A DNA stretch of 64,000 bases from NCBI GenBank assembly GCA_037833965.1, contig AP031355.1:20423501-20487500 (forward strand), written 5' to 3'. The position numbers and the translations under genes were made by a program. Positions within the stretch are counted from its first letter, which is position 1, and each line of letters begins with the position of its first letter. The stretch comes from Marchantia polymorpha subsp. ruderalis. Lineage: Eukaryota > Streptophyta > Marchantiopsida > Marchantiales > Marchantiaceae. Shown one piece after another: positions 47,130 to 59,961 of this stretch. The notes beneath the pieces are model-generated. The model searched no databases. It saw only the letters and a program-made list of their open reading frames with translations, and was not told where the DNA came from.

Positions 47130-47571
47130 AGTTGTGATACATTTGAGTGTGTACTCTCTTGTTCCCTATGTATGTGTGTATGTGAGTGGCATGCCAGCGA
47201 TGTAGATTGTATGATGATACACATTTGCACGACAGTTGTCATGTGTCTTATTATTTTTTATTTTTAATATCGGCCTAAGGTTAGGGATCGAAGAGGATAG
47301 AGTCAGAGAAACTTGAAGAACATTCAATTCTTTGAGTTGAGCCTATTGTGTATAAAGTTTTCGGTTCCTGCTAACTTCAACTCTAGATCTCTGATGGAGT
47401 GAGTTGTGCTTGACTTGATATGAAGTTTTGTGTTTGCTAGTGGGGTTTGCACGTCTTCAATAAGTTGTGATACATTTGACTGTGTACGTTCTTGTTCCCT
47501 ATGTATGTGTGTGTGTGTGTGAGTGGCATGATAATGATGTAGATTGTATGACGATACACATTTGCACGACA
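47130..47571 (+). repeat. LTR-like direct repeat pair, 333-bp period
   Basis: 47130-47234 and 47463-47571 match, starting AGTTGTGATACATTTGA and ending CATTTGCACGACA. They follow the plus-strand Gypsy relic, so the first copy probably marks the start of its 3' LTR and the second a tandem or adjoining LTR truncated by repeat R3. Confidence 0.7.
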
Positions 47572-47589
47572 TAAAAGAGATTCGCACAC

Positions 47590-47945
47590 TTGGACTTCAG
47601 CTGGAAACAAGCATCTTCGACTACATCCATGACCAATCAAGTGTTTGAGCACTTGACGGAGAAGAAAAAATTTCCAAATGTGGAATAAGAAATACCCAAG
47701 ATCACCGAGTGTTGGCCGAACACTTTTGAGGGAGAGAGAGGTGCCCTTGGATCTTTGCATACTTGGATCCCGAGCAAAGCTCCACGTATCCCTTGTCCCC
47801 ATGCTACCAACTATAGTCGGAGATGGTGCCGAATGACAAGACAATAGGGCGGTACCTCCTTCCACACTATAGCCACCAACCATATAGTTACAAGAACTTT
47901 GTTTGGAACATGAGTGATGGTGGATTGTCAAGCCGTCGCGAGAGA
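47590..47945 (+). repeat. Dispersed repeat R3, copy 2
   Basis: Counterpart of 9655-10030 with a much shorter GA tract; directly followed by an R1 copy. Confidence 0.8.
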
Positions 47946-47949
47946 GGTT

Positions 47950-49260
47950 CCAACTAATTTGAAATTTTATGGATGTTGATTGAATACTACTTACTAAATA
48001 ATTTGATTTCAGATACATATACTTATAATAGTATTGAAAAATATGAAAAAGACATATTATATTGTTGTTCCATCAAATTGAACTGAAAAATCAAATCTTT
48101 GTCACATACTTCATAATTCAAAATATCAAGATGGGAAAAAAAATCTAAAACTAAAATCGATCACAATCTTTAAAGTGAATATTTTGGATTTGAAATTATG
48201 GGATTTTTGACACATGTATTTTTACAACTTATTAAAACTTTAATCAAAGCAATAAATAATTTATCCCTATATATTTGAAGACTACACAATGACTTTCGTG
48301 ATGGAATTCCGGAATGCTTGATTGAAATTCTATATATACTACCATCAACGAATATATTTCAATCACATTTTTACCTAATTTCATCTCTGATGGTCATTAT
48401 TATTTTCGTAAAAATTTCTTAAAGACAAATTTTTTGAACACACTGGATATTATTGAATATGATTTATAAAAGTGTTCAAAATACTTATGAAATACTTTGG
48501 AATATTTATTCAACCAACAGGGTTATTTTTCAATCTTGAAACAACACAGGAGAACTCTTTATCATTGAATTGCTGCAAACTATGAACTTTTCTGTGTGTG
48601 TGTGCTTATAACATGAGATCTCAATTTTCATATGAAACTGGTCTTCAAAAGTTTGTACAACCTTGAAACAATTACTTTGATTTTTTTTCTTTTTTCCACG
48701 TCTACCTATAGATATATTATTTACAGTCTACTTGAAAGTTACTACTTGATCACAATAGAAATATTATGATTCTATTCAATAAATGTTTGAGATATATAGT
48801 AAATTTCAAAAATGCTGAAAAATCTTTCACCCGGGATATATGATATGTTTATTTCATGAGATTGAAAATTTCCAGCATTCCTTCTTTCCTACCCTTACAT
48901 GATTATGACATAGAAATCTTGACAATTTATTTTGCTTGTTTTACATTTCGTATAATCTGGTATTTTCTTTAGAAAAACTTAAATAGGTGATCATGTTTAT
49001 CTTCTTTTTTTAATTTTTTATCTCTGATGAAGTGTTGAATATTATGTATGATTAGAATTCGTTTCTGATGATTTTAATTATATTTCAGTAAATTTCCTTA
49101 TAAAACAATTATATTGAATATATTTTTTACTATTAATTGTGATTTATAATAGTCTTCAGACAATTTATGAAATTTTTTGGTATTTTTTTTTCAACTGACA
49201 GGGTTATAATTCAAACTTGAATTAACACAAGAGAACTCCCAATAATTCCCTGCAGATTTA
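47950..49260 (+). repeat. AT-rich dispersed repeat R1, copy C
   Basis: Matches copy A over most of 5520-7150, including CTTATAACATGAGATCTCAA and ACTGGTCTTCAAAA. 49190-49250 repeats a block already present at 48505-48560, suggesting a partial internal duplication. Confidence 0.7.
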
Positions 49261-49269
49261 ATTTAGAGT

Positions 49270-50640
49270 CTCCCTTTATATAGTTTGTAAAATCACAGTA
49301 TTTTTTTTCCTCTTATTTCAACTTTTTCATTTCAATTTTTTCAAAGATAGAATGTGATCTAAGATTGTTAAGGAACTGAAAACATTAACATGAGAGTAAT
49401 TAGACCTACGAAAGATTTCAATGATTGAGATAAGTTATCACGCTCAGGAATAATTCAAACAAAATTGCTTGCAAAATACATATATAATATTTAATATTAT
49501 TCACCTGTCATTTCAAATATAAAATGAATTTCCTGAAGTAAAATGAACAGACATGGCGATGATATTACATATGGCCCGGTATGACTTCCCGTTAAGAAAG
49601 GGATGAGGGTTAGAGCAAGAAAACAGCAGAGAGAAGATTGTTGTTGGCATTATAAAGTGTACAACTTCCTCATGTAAATAGAGGTAGCCAAATAAGTTGT
49701 ATTTCTAGTGTTACCTAGGGAAACAGTCTCTTTCTCATCGACCCATAAGAGCTTTCGTCGCAAAGTTAGGGGCGGGCCCAACTGGGCTTCTGGTATATAT
49801 TTATTCATGAAGACTGATATCTTTCCACTGAAAGAAGTCAAAATTACCATAGAAGATGATAATTTACAATTGGCGATTATCACTAACTCCGGGCAAACAA
49901 GGGTTGGCGATGTGAGATGGGTGATTAAGTTTCCCACTAATGTGAGAAGCGTTGGAAGAGACGTATTTATCCAAAGGTTTACCGAGCTTGGAGAAACTTA
50001 CCCGGGCTTTTTATACGATAGGAGATTGGGTTAGCGTCCATGGTTAAAAACTAATCAAACGAAAGTCATCGTCCATATCCTAACATCCAAAACATCCATT
50101 CATGGAACGACTTCAGAACAAAGACTACAGGAGATACAGTAGATAAGAACTGCCAGGTGGGCACTTGATGTACAGAAGGAAAAGTTACAGGATTCACTGA
50201 AAGGCCCCGACTGTGAGGAGTGGCACTGCCCCGGCTAGGGAGTTGCAACATGCTCTTGCTTCTGCTCGATTGCCTTGTACCCCTCGAGGATTCGGTGGAC
50301 AAGCAGCGGCAGAGTCTTTAATTCGCATGTCAGGCTGAAACGGCGCAGATTGGGCAAGATTACCCGGTAATCACCTAGAATACAAATACACAGGCTGTCT
50401 GGCAATCACCAAACTAAATTACACATGTCCACGTCCAGCAGATTAATGGACGCCGGGGCCACCACCTACGGATCATGCTCGCGGAAAAGAACAAACTGAA
50501 ACGTCGAATTTCACATCAATGCGGAGGTCGTAAAAGACAGCTCTAAATAATAAATTTGGTACAACGGAGATGTCAGAGGGTGTTATGGATTCGAGGAATT
50601 GTGATGCCTCCCTGCACCAATCCGTGCACGGCCTTCGGGA
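49270..50640. other. Spacer, coding status unclear
   Basis: 49.3-49.6 kb is AT-rich. A 108-codon frame at 49708-50034 (plus) opens with GTG and includes protein-like sequence (WVIKFPTNVRSVGRD), but no family is recognised and no ATG fits. 50.05-50.65 kb probably includes the 3' untranslated region of the protease gene. Confidence 0.3.
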
Positions 50641-50650
50641 CTGATTCCCG

Positions 50651-52024
50651 CTACTGTGACGCGGAGGATCCGTCGATTCTCAGCTCCGTGTTGAGCTTGG
50701 CGGGAACGCGCTTGAGCATGGGCACTCCGAACAGGTCGTGCTTGGACTGCAGGCACTGTCCGTTTCTGGTGTTGCAGACGGGCTTCTCGGCGGGGCAGCA
50801 ATGCTGGTGGTCCTTGCAGCAAGTCGCGGACTCCAGGGCGCAGCAGCCCCATGAGAAGCAGTGCCTTCCCAGGCTGAACACGCAGCAGCAGGTGCTGCCG
50901 GAATTGCACGAGTAGGAACCGTCGCACTTGACGTCGGGCTTGGGTGCGGGCGGGGGGCTGGGGTTGGACGGCTCGGGGTTGGGAGCCGTCTTGATCGGGA
51001 ACGACGCTTCGATGGCAATTCCGCACTTCCCTTGCTGGGCATCGATGTTCCTCTCCAACCTGACGTAGCCTCCCTCACCCCAGTTCGGCCCCCACGAGTT
51101 CTTCACGATCCAGTAATCCTTGCCACTCTCAGTTCCATATCCCACCGCCAGCACTCCGTGGTCGAGGTTGGTGCCACACACACCCGTGAACACCCCGTTC
51201 GAGTAGAGCTGGAAGTCCCGACCGCCTGCTTCGATCGCAACGCTTACGGGCTGATGGGCGAGGGCCTTCATCAGATCGTCCTCACTGTTCTCGGGCACAT
51301 CCTGGTAATCATCGATCGTCACCACGGGCGAATTCAGCTTGTCCCGGACGCATTTGCCCTGAGCTGCATGGTAGGGATACGCAGCTTCGGTGTGCAGGCC
51401 CCTGTTCTGGATGAGGAACTCGAACGCATTGTCCATGAGCCCGCCATTGCAGCCCTGGTCATACTTGGTGTCGCAATCGACGAGCTCCTGCTCCGAGAGA
51501 GACTGCAATCTGCCCGTGTAGATCTGATTGATACCCTCGACCGAACCGGCCGTAGAGAAAGCCCAGCAGCTTCCGCATTTTCCCTGGTCCTTGACCGAAG
51601 AGACGGCCCCTTTCCAGCGCCAATCGATGGCCTTGGGAACGGCAGCCACATCCGCGTACCTGAAAGCATCCGTTCTCGCCCTCTTCCTGGCGAATTTCGA
51701 TCCCACATACGCGCTCTTGAACTCCTCGTGAGTCAAATCCGCGAACTTGTTCAGCCCCAGCAAGTAGCCACCGTCAGCGGCTTGTCTGTTGTGGTCGTCG
51801 ATGTATCGGACGTTGTTTTTGAAGATTTGGAATCGCAGCTCCTTCTCGCTGGGGCTCGAGTGCAGTCTCTCGTGCTGCGCCGCCCATGACTCATACAAAG
51901 TTCTCAAACTCTCTTCCGATTCGAGATCGTTTGGGTTGTAACCGGTTTTGGAGAAGTCCAAAGCGGCCGCACAAGACAATCCCAGCACGAGGACGAACAG
52001 CACCGCTTTGCCCCTGGTTGCCAT
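50651..52024 (-). CDS. RD21-type papain-like cysteine protease with granulin domain, intronless
   Basis: The product has 457 residues from the ATG at 52024, the only ATG before the signal peptide. Order: signal peptide (1-21), inhibitor propeptide (about 40-125) with an ERFNIN-like [10 protein letters not shown] and a [13 protein letters not shown] block, peptidase C1A domain from about 131, Pro-rich linker (349-363) and Cys-rich granulin domain (367-424). The catalytic residues Cys153 (GKCGSCWAF), His289 ([11 protein letters not shown]) and Asn309 (KNSWG), and the oxyanion Gln147, are all present. In plants such proteases mature in vacuole or ER bodies and act in protein turnover, senescence and immunity, and the granulin domain is removed in steps. 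The gene has no intron, although orthologues in seed plants have several. Confidence 0.95.
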   Translation of the reverse strand: MATRGKAVLFVLVLGLSCAAALDFSKTGYNPNDLESEESLRTLYESWAAQHERLHSSPSEKELRFQIFKNNVRYIDDHNRQAADGGYLLGLNKFADLTHEEFKSAYVGSKFARKRARTDAFRYADVAAVPKAIDWRWKGAVSSVKDQGKCGSCWAFSTAGSVEGINQIYTGRLQSLSEQELVDCDTKYDQGCNGGLMDNAFEFLIQNRGLHTEAAYPYHAAQGKCVRDKLNSPVVTIDDYQDVPENSEDDLMKALAHQPVSVAIEAGGRDFQLYSNGVFTGVCGTNLDHGVLAVGYGTESGKDYWIVKNSWGPNWGEGGYVRLERNIDAQQGKCGIAIEASFPIKTAPNPEPSNPSPPPAPKPDVKCDGSYSCNSGSTCCCVFSLGRHCFSWGCCALESATCCKDHQHCCPAEKPVCNTRNGQCLQSKHDLFGVPMLKRVPAKLNTELRIDGSSASQ

Positions 52025-53640
52025 CGCTAAAACCCTTATACCAGCTTCGATTTCACGTGAAGACGGCCTCAAATTCTCCACCTTCTGCTCCTCTGCATAC
52101 AATCTATACGACCGAACTGCAGAGACCTGCAGACGGATGGTTTGTTTTTGTGATGTTTTTGTGCCGAACTGATCTACAGCTCCACCAGCACACTACTTCC
52201 TCAGCTCTTGGATCTGAATACCAAACGAGGGCCACGGTGAGAATGTAGCACAAGAGAAATCTGAAAACATTCAGCGCTAGTTCAGCCTTTCGGGCAACTA
52301 TGTAGAACACAAAGTAGCGGTACAAAATGTCAAACATAGCGAGACTAGTATTTATGTCCGGGCGTTGCACCGGATGTGAGTGGGATCTCGTTCGTAGAAT
52401 AAAAATAAAAATTCGGAATTAGAATCTGCATGCAAGCAAGGCAAACATCTTCGACCTGCTCTATCGTGCCTGCGCATACTTACTTATCAGGCGGTAAGCA
52501 CCCTCACCTTTCCACCTCTTCTCATGAAGAATCTCCACGATGATCGAGTCTGTGAGTTGGATAAGAGGAAGAGCCTTTTTGTACTAGTGGGTCAGGATCC
52601 GTTTGGAATGACAAAGCGAGAGCATGTACCCAGTTGTGTAGCCCCGAAGATACTGCCCCGGACCCACTCCACTCCCTTGTCTCAAGAGCCGATCTCGATG
52701 CCGGTTGACCTCCGACGTGTCAATGTGGCCAAATGCCCTCAATTATTAATCATATCGTATCAGGACCTTTTCCATTCCCCAGGTTCAGTTCACTATTGCC
52801 CGGGTGACTGAGGAGAGGAATGCGAGTAACCAGCCAGCAGTCACATGTCCTGAGTTCCTCTGTGTAAGGAATCTTGCCGAATCTTGCCGGATTCCCCACT
52901 GATGACAACAGTCACCTCATCTACCCCCGTACTTCATTGTTTACCTCATAATCACACACTCGGTGTAAATTTAGCTCAGGGAACCAGACGGACAAACAGG
53001 GCCGAAGAGGTTAGCTAAAATCGTTGGGAAGACCCCATCGAGCCATACAAGGAAGGAAACGAATAGAACGGATGGATTTTCATTTGTAATTTTCATTCAG
53101 ATTTCTTTGATTTTTTGGTTTGTTGATTTTATGAATATGGAAGCTTTCGAAGCGTCAGAGACTGGCGAAGACTCTGAAGAAAATGACCACAATGTGTTTC
53201 AGAGAGGCAAGATGAATCTCGCAACCGATGGAGAGTGTGAGGTACCAGGTAACCTTTCATGTGTACGTGCCTTTGCCAACTCTCAAGCGTTTACGCTGCA
53301 ATTAGATGATTAAGGTGCTAATTTTGAGGAGGACAAACGACAGTTCACATTTATGGAGAACAGCTGCCTTCGATATCCTTCCTCCGTCGGTCCAGTGGAT
53401 TCGCTGCGGAGTTCATGGCTGTCCACACTGTCCAACATATGGTCACAGCCTCACCGACCTCGGTGTGGACACACAGGAAAGTCTAACGTGTTAAGCAAGA
53501 GTGAGGCCATGTTGATTGTCCAACCGGACCGTAACTTGCTTCCAGGAGACGCTCCAATTGGTTCTCTGGGAAATACTGTTAGATCGGGCTTGCACAGGTC
53601 GACTTGAGCCTGAGGAATATCTTCAAGTTGACCGGATCCA
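52025..53640. other. Spacer, no recognisable gene
   Basis: Contains the upstream region of the protease gene, with a TATA-like CATAAATAC on the minus strand near 52350. 53125-53250 has a short acidic frame ending at a possible donor (CCAG|GTAACC), but nothing connects to it. Confidence 0.35.
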
Positions 53641-53659
53641 TTTCAACTCTCTGTAGAGT

Positions 53660-53666
53660 TATAAAG
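53660..53666 (+). promoter_or_regulatory. TATA box of PLAT gene 1
   Basis: TATAAAG, 140 bp upstream of the ATG at 53800. Confidence 0.5.
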
Positions 53667-53799
53667 GAGCTGATCGAGCCAAGTGCTGAGCAAATCAGAG
53701 CAGCTTGCAATAACAGAGACGAAACAAACAGTTGTCGGGCCTGATTCGAAATCCTTTTTTAATCCCCACACAGAGCAGTTGCTGCTGTGAGATTCAAAA

Positions 53800-54713
53800 A
53801 TGGCGACGAAATCTCTTCTCCTAGCCTTGGTCTGCCTCTCTTCAATCACGATTCTCGCTCAGGTAGACTACTCTGCACCCGAGACCGATCTCTCAAGTAC
53901 GGGCAGATGAGCTAGCTTGTGTTGAACTTCCATCAATTTGTTTGTTAGAGGTTCCCCGTGAGGATGAGATGGCTATTAGTGTACTGAATGCGGTTTGATT
54001 TCGCTAGATGCAATCCTTTATGCTTCCAAGGCTCATTCCAATTCTGATCTCTGCTCAAGTACATGCGATTTCTTGGCGTTCTTAGACAACATCATGGGTT
54101 GGCCACCTTCGAAGACCAACATTGTGAATACTGACCGAGATCGTGTGCTCTCACGGTCGCTGTGCCAGTGCAAGAGGTCCAAAGCAATTTTGCTCAAACG
54201 GTGATTGGATTTAGATTTAGATCATTCTGATTTGTATCGTTTGTTGTGCACCTTTCTCAGGGCAAATGCGTTTACACCATATTCGTCAAAACAGGATGGT
54301 ACCCCAAGTCGGGCACCGATTCCTCCATCAGCGTGGAGTTCTTTGACAGCAATAGGAATTCCTACAAAATCGACAACCTCACTCAGTGGGGAGCTACTCT
54401 CTTGGACGCCGATCACCGCTACTTCGAGCGGACCCAGTTGGATGTGTTCTCCGGGTTCGGTGACTGCTTCGACAATTCCATCTGTGGCGTGAACGTGACA
54501 TCCGATGGGAGTGGAACACACCACGGTTGGTACTGCGAATATGTCGAAGTCACCACTTCAGCGGCAGGTCGGAGCTGCAACAATCACCACTTCGAGATCG
54601 AGCAGTGGCTGGCCACCGATGCTTACCCTTATTCCCTGACTACCTACAGAGATGATTGTGTCTCTCCTTCCTTGACCTCTGCCAAGTCTGCTCGCCTAGA
54701 GCTCCCTCACTGA
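53800..54713 (+). CDS. PLAT/LH2-domain secreted protein 1, two exons
   Basis: Exon 1 (53800-53862) encodes a 21-residue signal peptide ending ILAQ. A 398-nt intron (CTCAG|GTAGAC ... TTTCTCAG|GGC) separates it from exon 2 (54261-54713); total 171 residues. Exon 2 is a single PLAT domain of the plant-stress type: CVYTIFVKTGW, SGTDSSISVEFFD, YFERTQLDVFSG, CGVNVTSDGSGTHHGWY and EQWLATDAYPYSL. Such proteins are small, secreted or ER-associated beta-sandwich proteins linked to abiotic stress tolerance; their ligand is not established. Four Cys probably form two disulphides. The paralogue at 63366-63833 has the same intron position and phase. Confidence 0.92.
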
Positions 54714-57700
54714 GTGAAAAGTGCCCGGCAGGGGTGCAGCGAGAATCCGTTCAAATACCAAAATTATGAGGTTGAAGAGGACCAGGCTTACACATACGTA
54801 TCTATTTTCCTCCTTCCCACGGAGAGTATAATTTCTCGCGCGTGGAAGGAGACAAGGCCTATGTTGCTGGAAACGTAAAAATCTGAAAACCTGAAAACAA
54901 AAGCTTGTGCTGCCTCAAAAGCAGGACCAAAATTGCCTTGTGTACTATATTAAAAACTTTAAAGAGAAGAAAAAAAATTATACCCGACATTGCTTTCACA
55001 CCGTGGGGATTGTAGTTTTATGCTTGTTTGTATCAGTCATGATTACCATACAACTTGCTCTGGATTCTGTCCATATTTTGAATCATGGTTGTTCAGGGCA
55101 CGCATGCAAAATCTCACATATCTTCCTCAGGACTGACATGTTCCATGCGATCTTTCGCTGGCTTTTGAAAAAAGATGGACTCCAGAGATGGCAGGTAAGG
55201 TGATATTGAAAGCCGATATGGAATTTGAGTGTCGAGGATTCTCAAACATTCGTGCAGACATACTCTACTGTACACTTCACATATTCTTCGTGATGTGTAG
55301 ATTCTTGTGAGACGTTCCGATAATCGAATCAACTGAAGATTGGCTAGATACATCGTCATCAATTCTTACTATGAAGTTTCACGTGTCAACATTTGAAAAA
55401 CTTCCTAAACACTTCGTTCTTTTCCGCGCCAGATATGAGCCAGCAAGTCTAGAGGTGACATGAAGAAACATGAAGCTGAATCAAGCACACTTCTAGTGAA
55501 CCAATGATGGCTCGGGATCTGGATCCGGAGCCATCACAGGCTGATTAGAGGCATTCTTGCGCCAACAATGGCTCAAACAGGGTGGCGGAGTAACTGTAGT
55601 GAGTTTTTTTATTCGAGGTGAGAATATGAAGGAACCTATGCATCACGACTCCATCAGATTACCAAAATTCAGTTGTTAAGAAGTAAAACAACGATAGTTT
55701 CAGACCGTGCAAACAACTTCATTACCGTATAGTATTCCATGTTTCAATCATAATTTTCAAAGTATCTGTTACTTTCTATTTCCTTCAGATAACCAATCGA
55801 GAGGTATTGCCTTGCAAAAAACATGAACTTTCATTTGTCGTTTGAAGACGATCTCAATCAAAATATATATCTTTGCTACGGGAATATATTCCTATCTGTT
55901 TACAACTTCCCAGGCCGGTCCAGTATGCTATCAACAACAATGTGACATACTTGTATAATCGACTCTAGATCCTTCTCAAGGCCTCAACGGAATATTCTAA
56001 TAAATTACAAATGTTTGAGACGTGGGTAATGATTATTCAATTTTCTTGCGATTAGAAATGTATTAGTTTGAAAATTTGATTGAATATGTCAGAGAAGAGA
56101 CAAAGACTATCACACATCACTCAATAGTATTTTACAATGTCCTAGTTACGTTAGAAGATGGTCTCATAACATAGGAAAGTTGGTTGCACATAGATTTTGG
56201 AGTTATTATAATAGAGATTGGGCTTGTAACGTTAACCCGCATCTTCTTAATCACAGTTAGTCTAACCTTAATTAGGCTTGGCTTCTAGTCGAATCTGGTA
56301 TATTTAAACCAAGGATAAACTCGTTTGTGTTTCAGTCTCACATGTTCACCACAGTGGAGAGGCACTATTAAGCTTGGCTATTGATTTCTGATGTATATTT
56401 TCGTTTTAGTGAAGTTTTTATTTCGACCATGGACGTAATCTCATGTGGAATTGGATCACATACATTAGTTTGTGATTCTCGTAAAATATTTTATGTATGA
56501 GTTTGTCTTAATAATAGAATTGAGATACTACTTGGCTACGTTGCAAAGTAGTTTGATCAATCCGCGCTAGTAAATAGTTAGTTTCAACTACAAGATACTT
56601 TTAATACGGCTTGATAATAGACATAGTATCATCCTCATCTTAGTACAAGATGAGAATTATGATAATGCTACACAAGTTCTTCATGCGTTTTTTCTATGGC
56701 TAGATTTATTAGGCATTTATTTTTCTCTTTTATCTCACTTACATTCATACTTTAGTGAAGAAAATCCATGGTACATCTTAGAGTTATGACATTGAGGAGA
56801 TATTATGTTTTGATATATTGCAATTTTTTTGAGTTTCTCCTTACAACTCCATGCTTATTTTTCATAGCTTGTCAAAAAATCCATGAACAACTTTAAAAGT
56901 GATAGTTATTCTAGTGATTTTACAAATTTTGTTTCAAATGATTAAATGAGTTACAGCAGGATAATTTTGTTATTAATTTGTCAAATGCTAAAAGCTAGTT
57001 GACTATTTGCACTAAACACTTTAAATGCTTAAATTGATCATCATGAAAATACATATGACATCATACATAGTTAACATAATGAACACAAGAATACATACGT
57101 ACTGTCCTTCATCAACACAAACGTATCACAATGATTTTATTTTTTTTACTCTCCAAACATACACAAGATCAGGCAATTATTGCCAAAGTGTAAATGATTA
57201 GATTTTAAGATACACATATTAACTTTGTGCTTCGAAAGACTCTTGATGTTCGCACTAGCTACTCTTTACCATAGCTGCACTCTTTGAGTGTCATCGTTGA
57301 AAATAAACCTTGAGGCCTAAATTTTAACTCTACACCTTCAAGCTATGTCTTCTAATAACACTATTGGCCCGACGGCACGTCCAATTTTAACGACCCTAAT
57401 TTCACAGCCGGCTCTTGTTGCTGGATCTCATATTGCACCTAATTATTTACATACTAAAGTAACCACTTCATAAGTCGTGATATCTATCGTTAATTTAATC
57501 ACACGTTCACAGGTTGAAACATTTAAAGAGGGAATGGTCAGGCACAGGAGTACATAATATTGCACTGTTTGTTGTGGAAAGAAGTGCGGAGAGGTGATTC
57601 TAATTTTGATGCAGTTGCAGGCAAACTAGCAATCGATACAGCTTCATAACATGTTTCATCCAAATGTTTGGGGACCTACGCCACTCTAAATTGGAGAAGC

Positions 57701-58110
57701 CTAATTTAACTTTAGCGTTATGCCAAATTTACCCTAGTTTAGGTACATTCGGCAAATACCGAGATTCAATAGGCCTGTGCAAGACGCATGTAATACAATT
57801 ATCTCCCAATCTACTGGAATTGGCTCTATCTATGTATGAACTTCTTTAATAAATTAATAAATACAATAGATTATACATAGGTTACTCTCACTTTTGATTT
57901 AGTTATGTTTTTGTCACAGTTCCTCCATGTATATTTAAAAAATGTAGATCAATTATGAAGATGTCTTCAATTTATCTTCATGAATTAAATATTTTAAGAA
58001 ATATTGCATGCACTTGAAGAAATACTTTGATTTGATACATTCATATACACCTTCATTGTTCATTTATGAAAGTAATATCTTGAAACTGAAAACTATTCAT
58101 ATAAATAGTC
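54714..58110. other. AT-rich spacer, no gene seen
   Basis: The first 200 bp are probably the 3' untranslated region of PLAT gene 1. The remainder is AT-rich with only short frames and no domain likeness. Confidence 0.5.
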
Positions 58111-58114
58111 ATTG

Positions 58115-58378
58115 CACCATTGCACCATCGATTCTGAGGTCTGACGTGGTTTCGGCGATTCCATACGTCGTCCTAGTAGATCACTTCGGCTGGGAAAGTT
58201 CCAGCGCTTTGTCAATCAGGACACCAGAAGGCAATTTTATTTTTTGGCGCCAGGAGGTAACGAACTGTGTTGTCCAGCAACCATAAGCTCAAAGCAGCGC
58301 CATGACAACCGTGAAGTAAACTCAAACTCTATCCAGATCTCTGTGTCTGATGCGCTTGTGCAGAATATTCGAAGTCCA
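58115..58378 (+). repeat. Inverted repeat, left arm
   Basis: Matches the reverse complement of 59020-59275 with few changes. Relative to the other arm it has a short insertion near 58230 (ATTTTTTGG region) that shifts the shared reading frame. Confidence 0.9.
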
Positions 58379-58932
58379 GAGCTTGTTACATGTACGGTGA
58401 TTGCGAAAGATATTCATCCTTGCAAAGAACAACTGCAGAGCAAATGGAAGTCGTCACAAGACTCATGACTGCGTAAGGCATCTCCAGAGAATCATCGGCC
58501 GAAGAAGCATCACCTAAACCGATTGCTGTAATAAATAAATAAAAATAATAGACATAAAAATATAAAAATATATAGCAACTAGCTAGTACTCTTTATAGAG
58601 CAAAAAAATCACACACTTGCATTAGTTTATACATTAAGCAAAAAGAAGTGATGCACTTCCAATTCGTGAGTTAGGCTCTCGTGAACGTGTACTGTAAAAG
58701 TTTGCAGGGGAGATCTCAAAGCTAGAGGAAGAAATAACTGACTTCTATGTGTTCAAGGAAAAAAAACTAAGTGCTGCAAATTTCTATATTCGAAAACCTT
58801 GATTGTCACCACTCCACTTGCTAATATCTAAAAAGTTTCATGCAGACAACCACCAAATCTACAACTGTAGCTGATATTTATAAACCTTATATGTATGAAC
58901 CGTAATCGAGTCAAGGTATTCCGTTGTTTCAT

Positions 58933-59664
58933 TCACGTGAAAAAGTCATTCTCACTCATCGATTCAAATATCAAATCATTTATGGTATAATGAATAACTG
59001 CACTTTGATATTTAATGGATGGACTTCGAAGATTCTGCACAAGCGCATCAAACACAGAGATCTGGATAGAGTTTGAGTTTACTTCACGGTTGTAATGGCG
59101 CCGCTTTGAAATTATGGTTGCTGGACCACACAGTTCGTTACCTCCTGGCGCAAAGTTGCCTTCTGGTGTCCTGATTGACAAAGCGCTGGAACTTTCCCAG
59201 CTGAAGTGATCTACCAGGACGAGGAATGGAATCGCCGAAACCACGTCAGACCTCAGAATCGATGGTGCAATGGTGGTCATGGCTCGCGAGAAACGAGGTG
59301 GCCGTCAAGCGCGGACTCGTCTTGTACAACGTGGGACCAATAACATCCCTCTTCAGCGTGGCAAGACGAGGTCGTAAAGCAGCTTAGCTTCGCTTTGAAG
59401 GCTTATCAGTATATCGGTTCGAAATTCTACTAAATCAGTCGTCCCCTCCCTGATTAGCAATCCAAAATACTCTGTAACAAGCAATGGAGAATGATAATAG
59501 AAGAAGTCATGCAGGGCCTCCTGCGCTCCCTTTCGCACTGCTGCACCCGATTCCCAACGTGGGCGAATTCTGAGCCCGGGTTTCAGGGTACATTGATGTC
59601 TAAAAGATTTACTGTCAGTTATGGGCAGCACTGTGCTATGTTGCTCGCGGCTCTCTTGCATCAT
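58933..59664 (-). pseudogene. Unassigned, apparently broken gene
   Basis: Two open pieces lie in order on the minus strand: 59664-59353 (104 codons, ATG start, containing LVTEYFGLLIREGTTDLVEF) and 59280-58933 (115 codons, ATG start, containing RSDVVSAIPFLVLVDHF and ALSIRTPEGNF). Between them the first frame stops, and another frame stays readable for about 100 nt. No family was recognised. The duplication of the second piece in the inverted repeat suggests it derives from a real gene. Confidence 0.35.
59020..59275 (-). repeat. Inverted repeat, right arm
   Basis: Partner of 58115-58378, about 640 bp away. The minus strand here keeps an open frame that the left arm has lost. Confidence 0.9.
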
Positions 59665-59961
59665 TTTCAGAAGATGAATCAATATGCTTGCAAATACTGC
59701 ACTCTCAACAACAGGTTCTTCCGGTGGAAAAGGAATTCTGTCTAACTACTAGAACCTTGAGTTAATATCACATACGAGACTCAACGTGTTAGGTCTCTCA
59801 GCTATGACAAGTTCGTGATGTGTTTTATGATACTCGGAAAACGCACATCATGTTATTTAGCAAAACAAATGAGAGCTGTGCAAGCCCATACTTAAAAATA
59901 ATGTGCTCATTGTTTACAGGTTTTCTGATACTGGGAGTGGCAGTGACAATTGGAGGTTCAA

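Larger units (their letters stand above)
40205..47130 (+). mobile_element. Ty3/Gypsy retrotransposon relic, plus strand, split by a nested insertion
   Basis: Starts abruptly inside RT (a degenerate FD...AKIFSTLNLLA-stop-YHQL stretch, 40230-40325) and continues through RT to 40835. It is interrupted by the 40836-45622 insertion and resumes at 45628 with RNase H, an integrase zinc-binding remnant (46470-46600) and integrase core (46730-46890). Stops occur throughout. Gag, protease and the 5' end are absent. The 3' end probably runs into the repeated LTR-like sequence at 47130. Confidence 0.85.

Noticed and set aside
50861..51889. 342-codon open frame on the plus strand
   Set aside because: It is antisense to the cysteine protease gene; its openness follows from the GC-rich third positions of the real gene.
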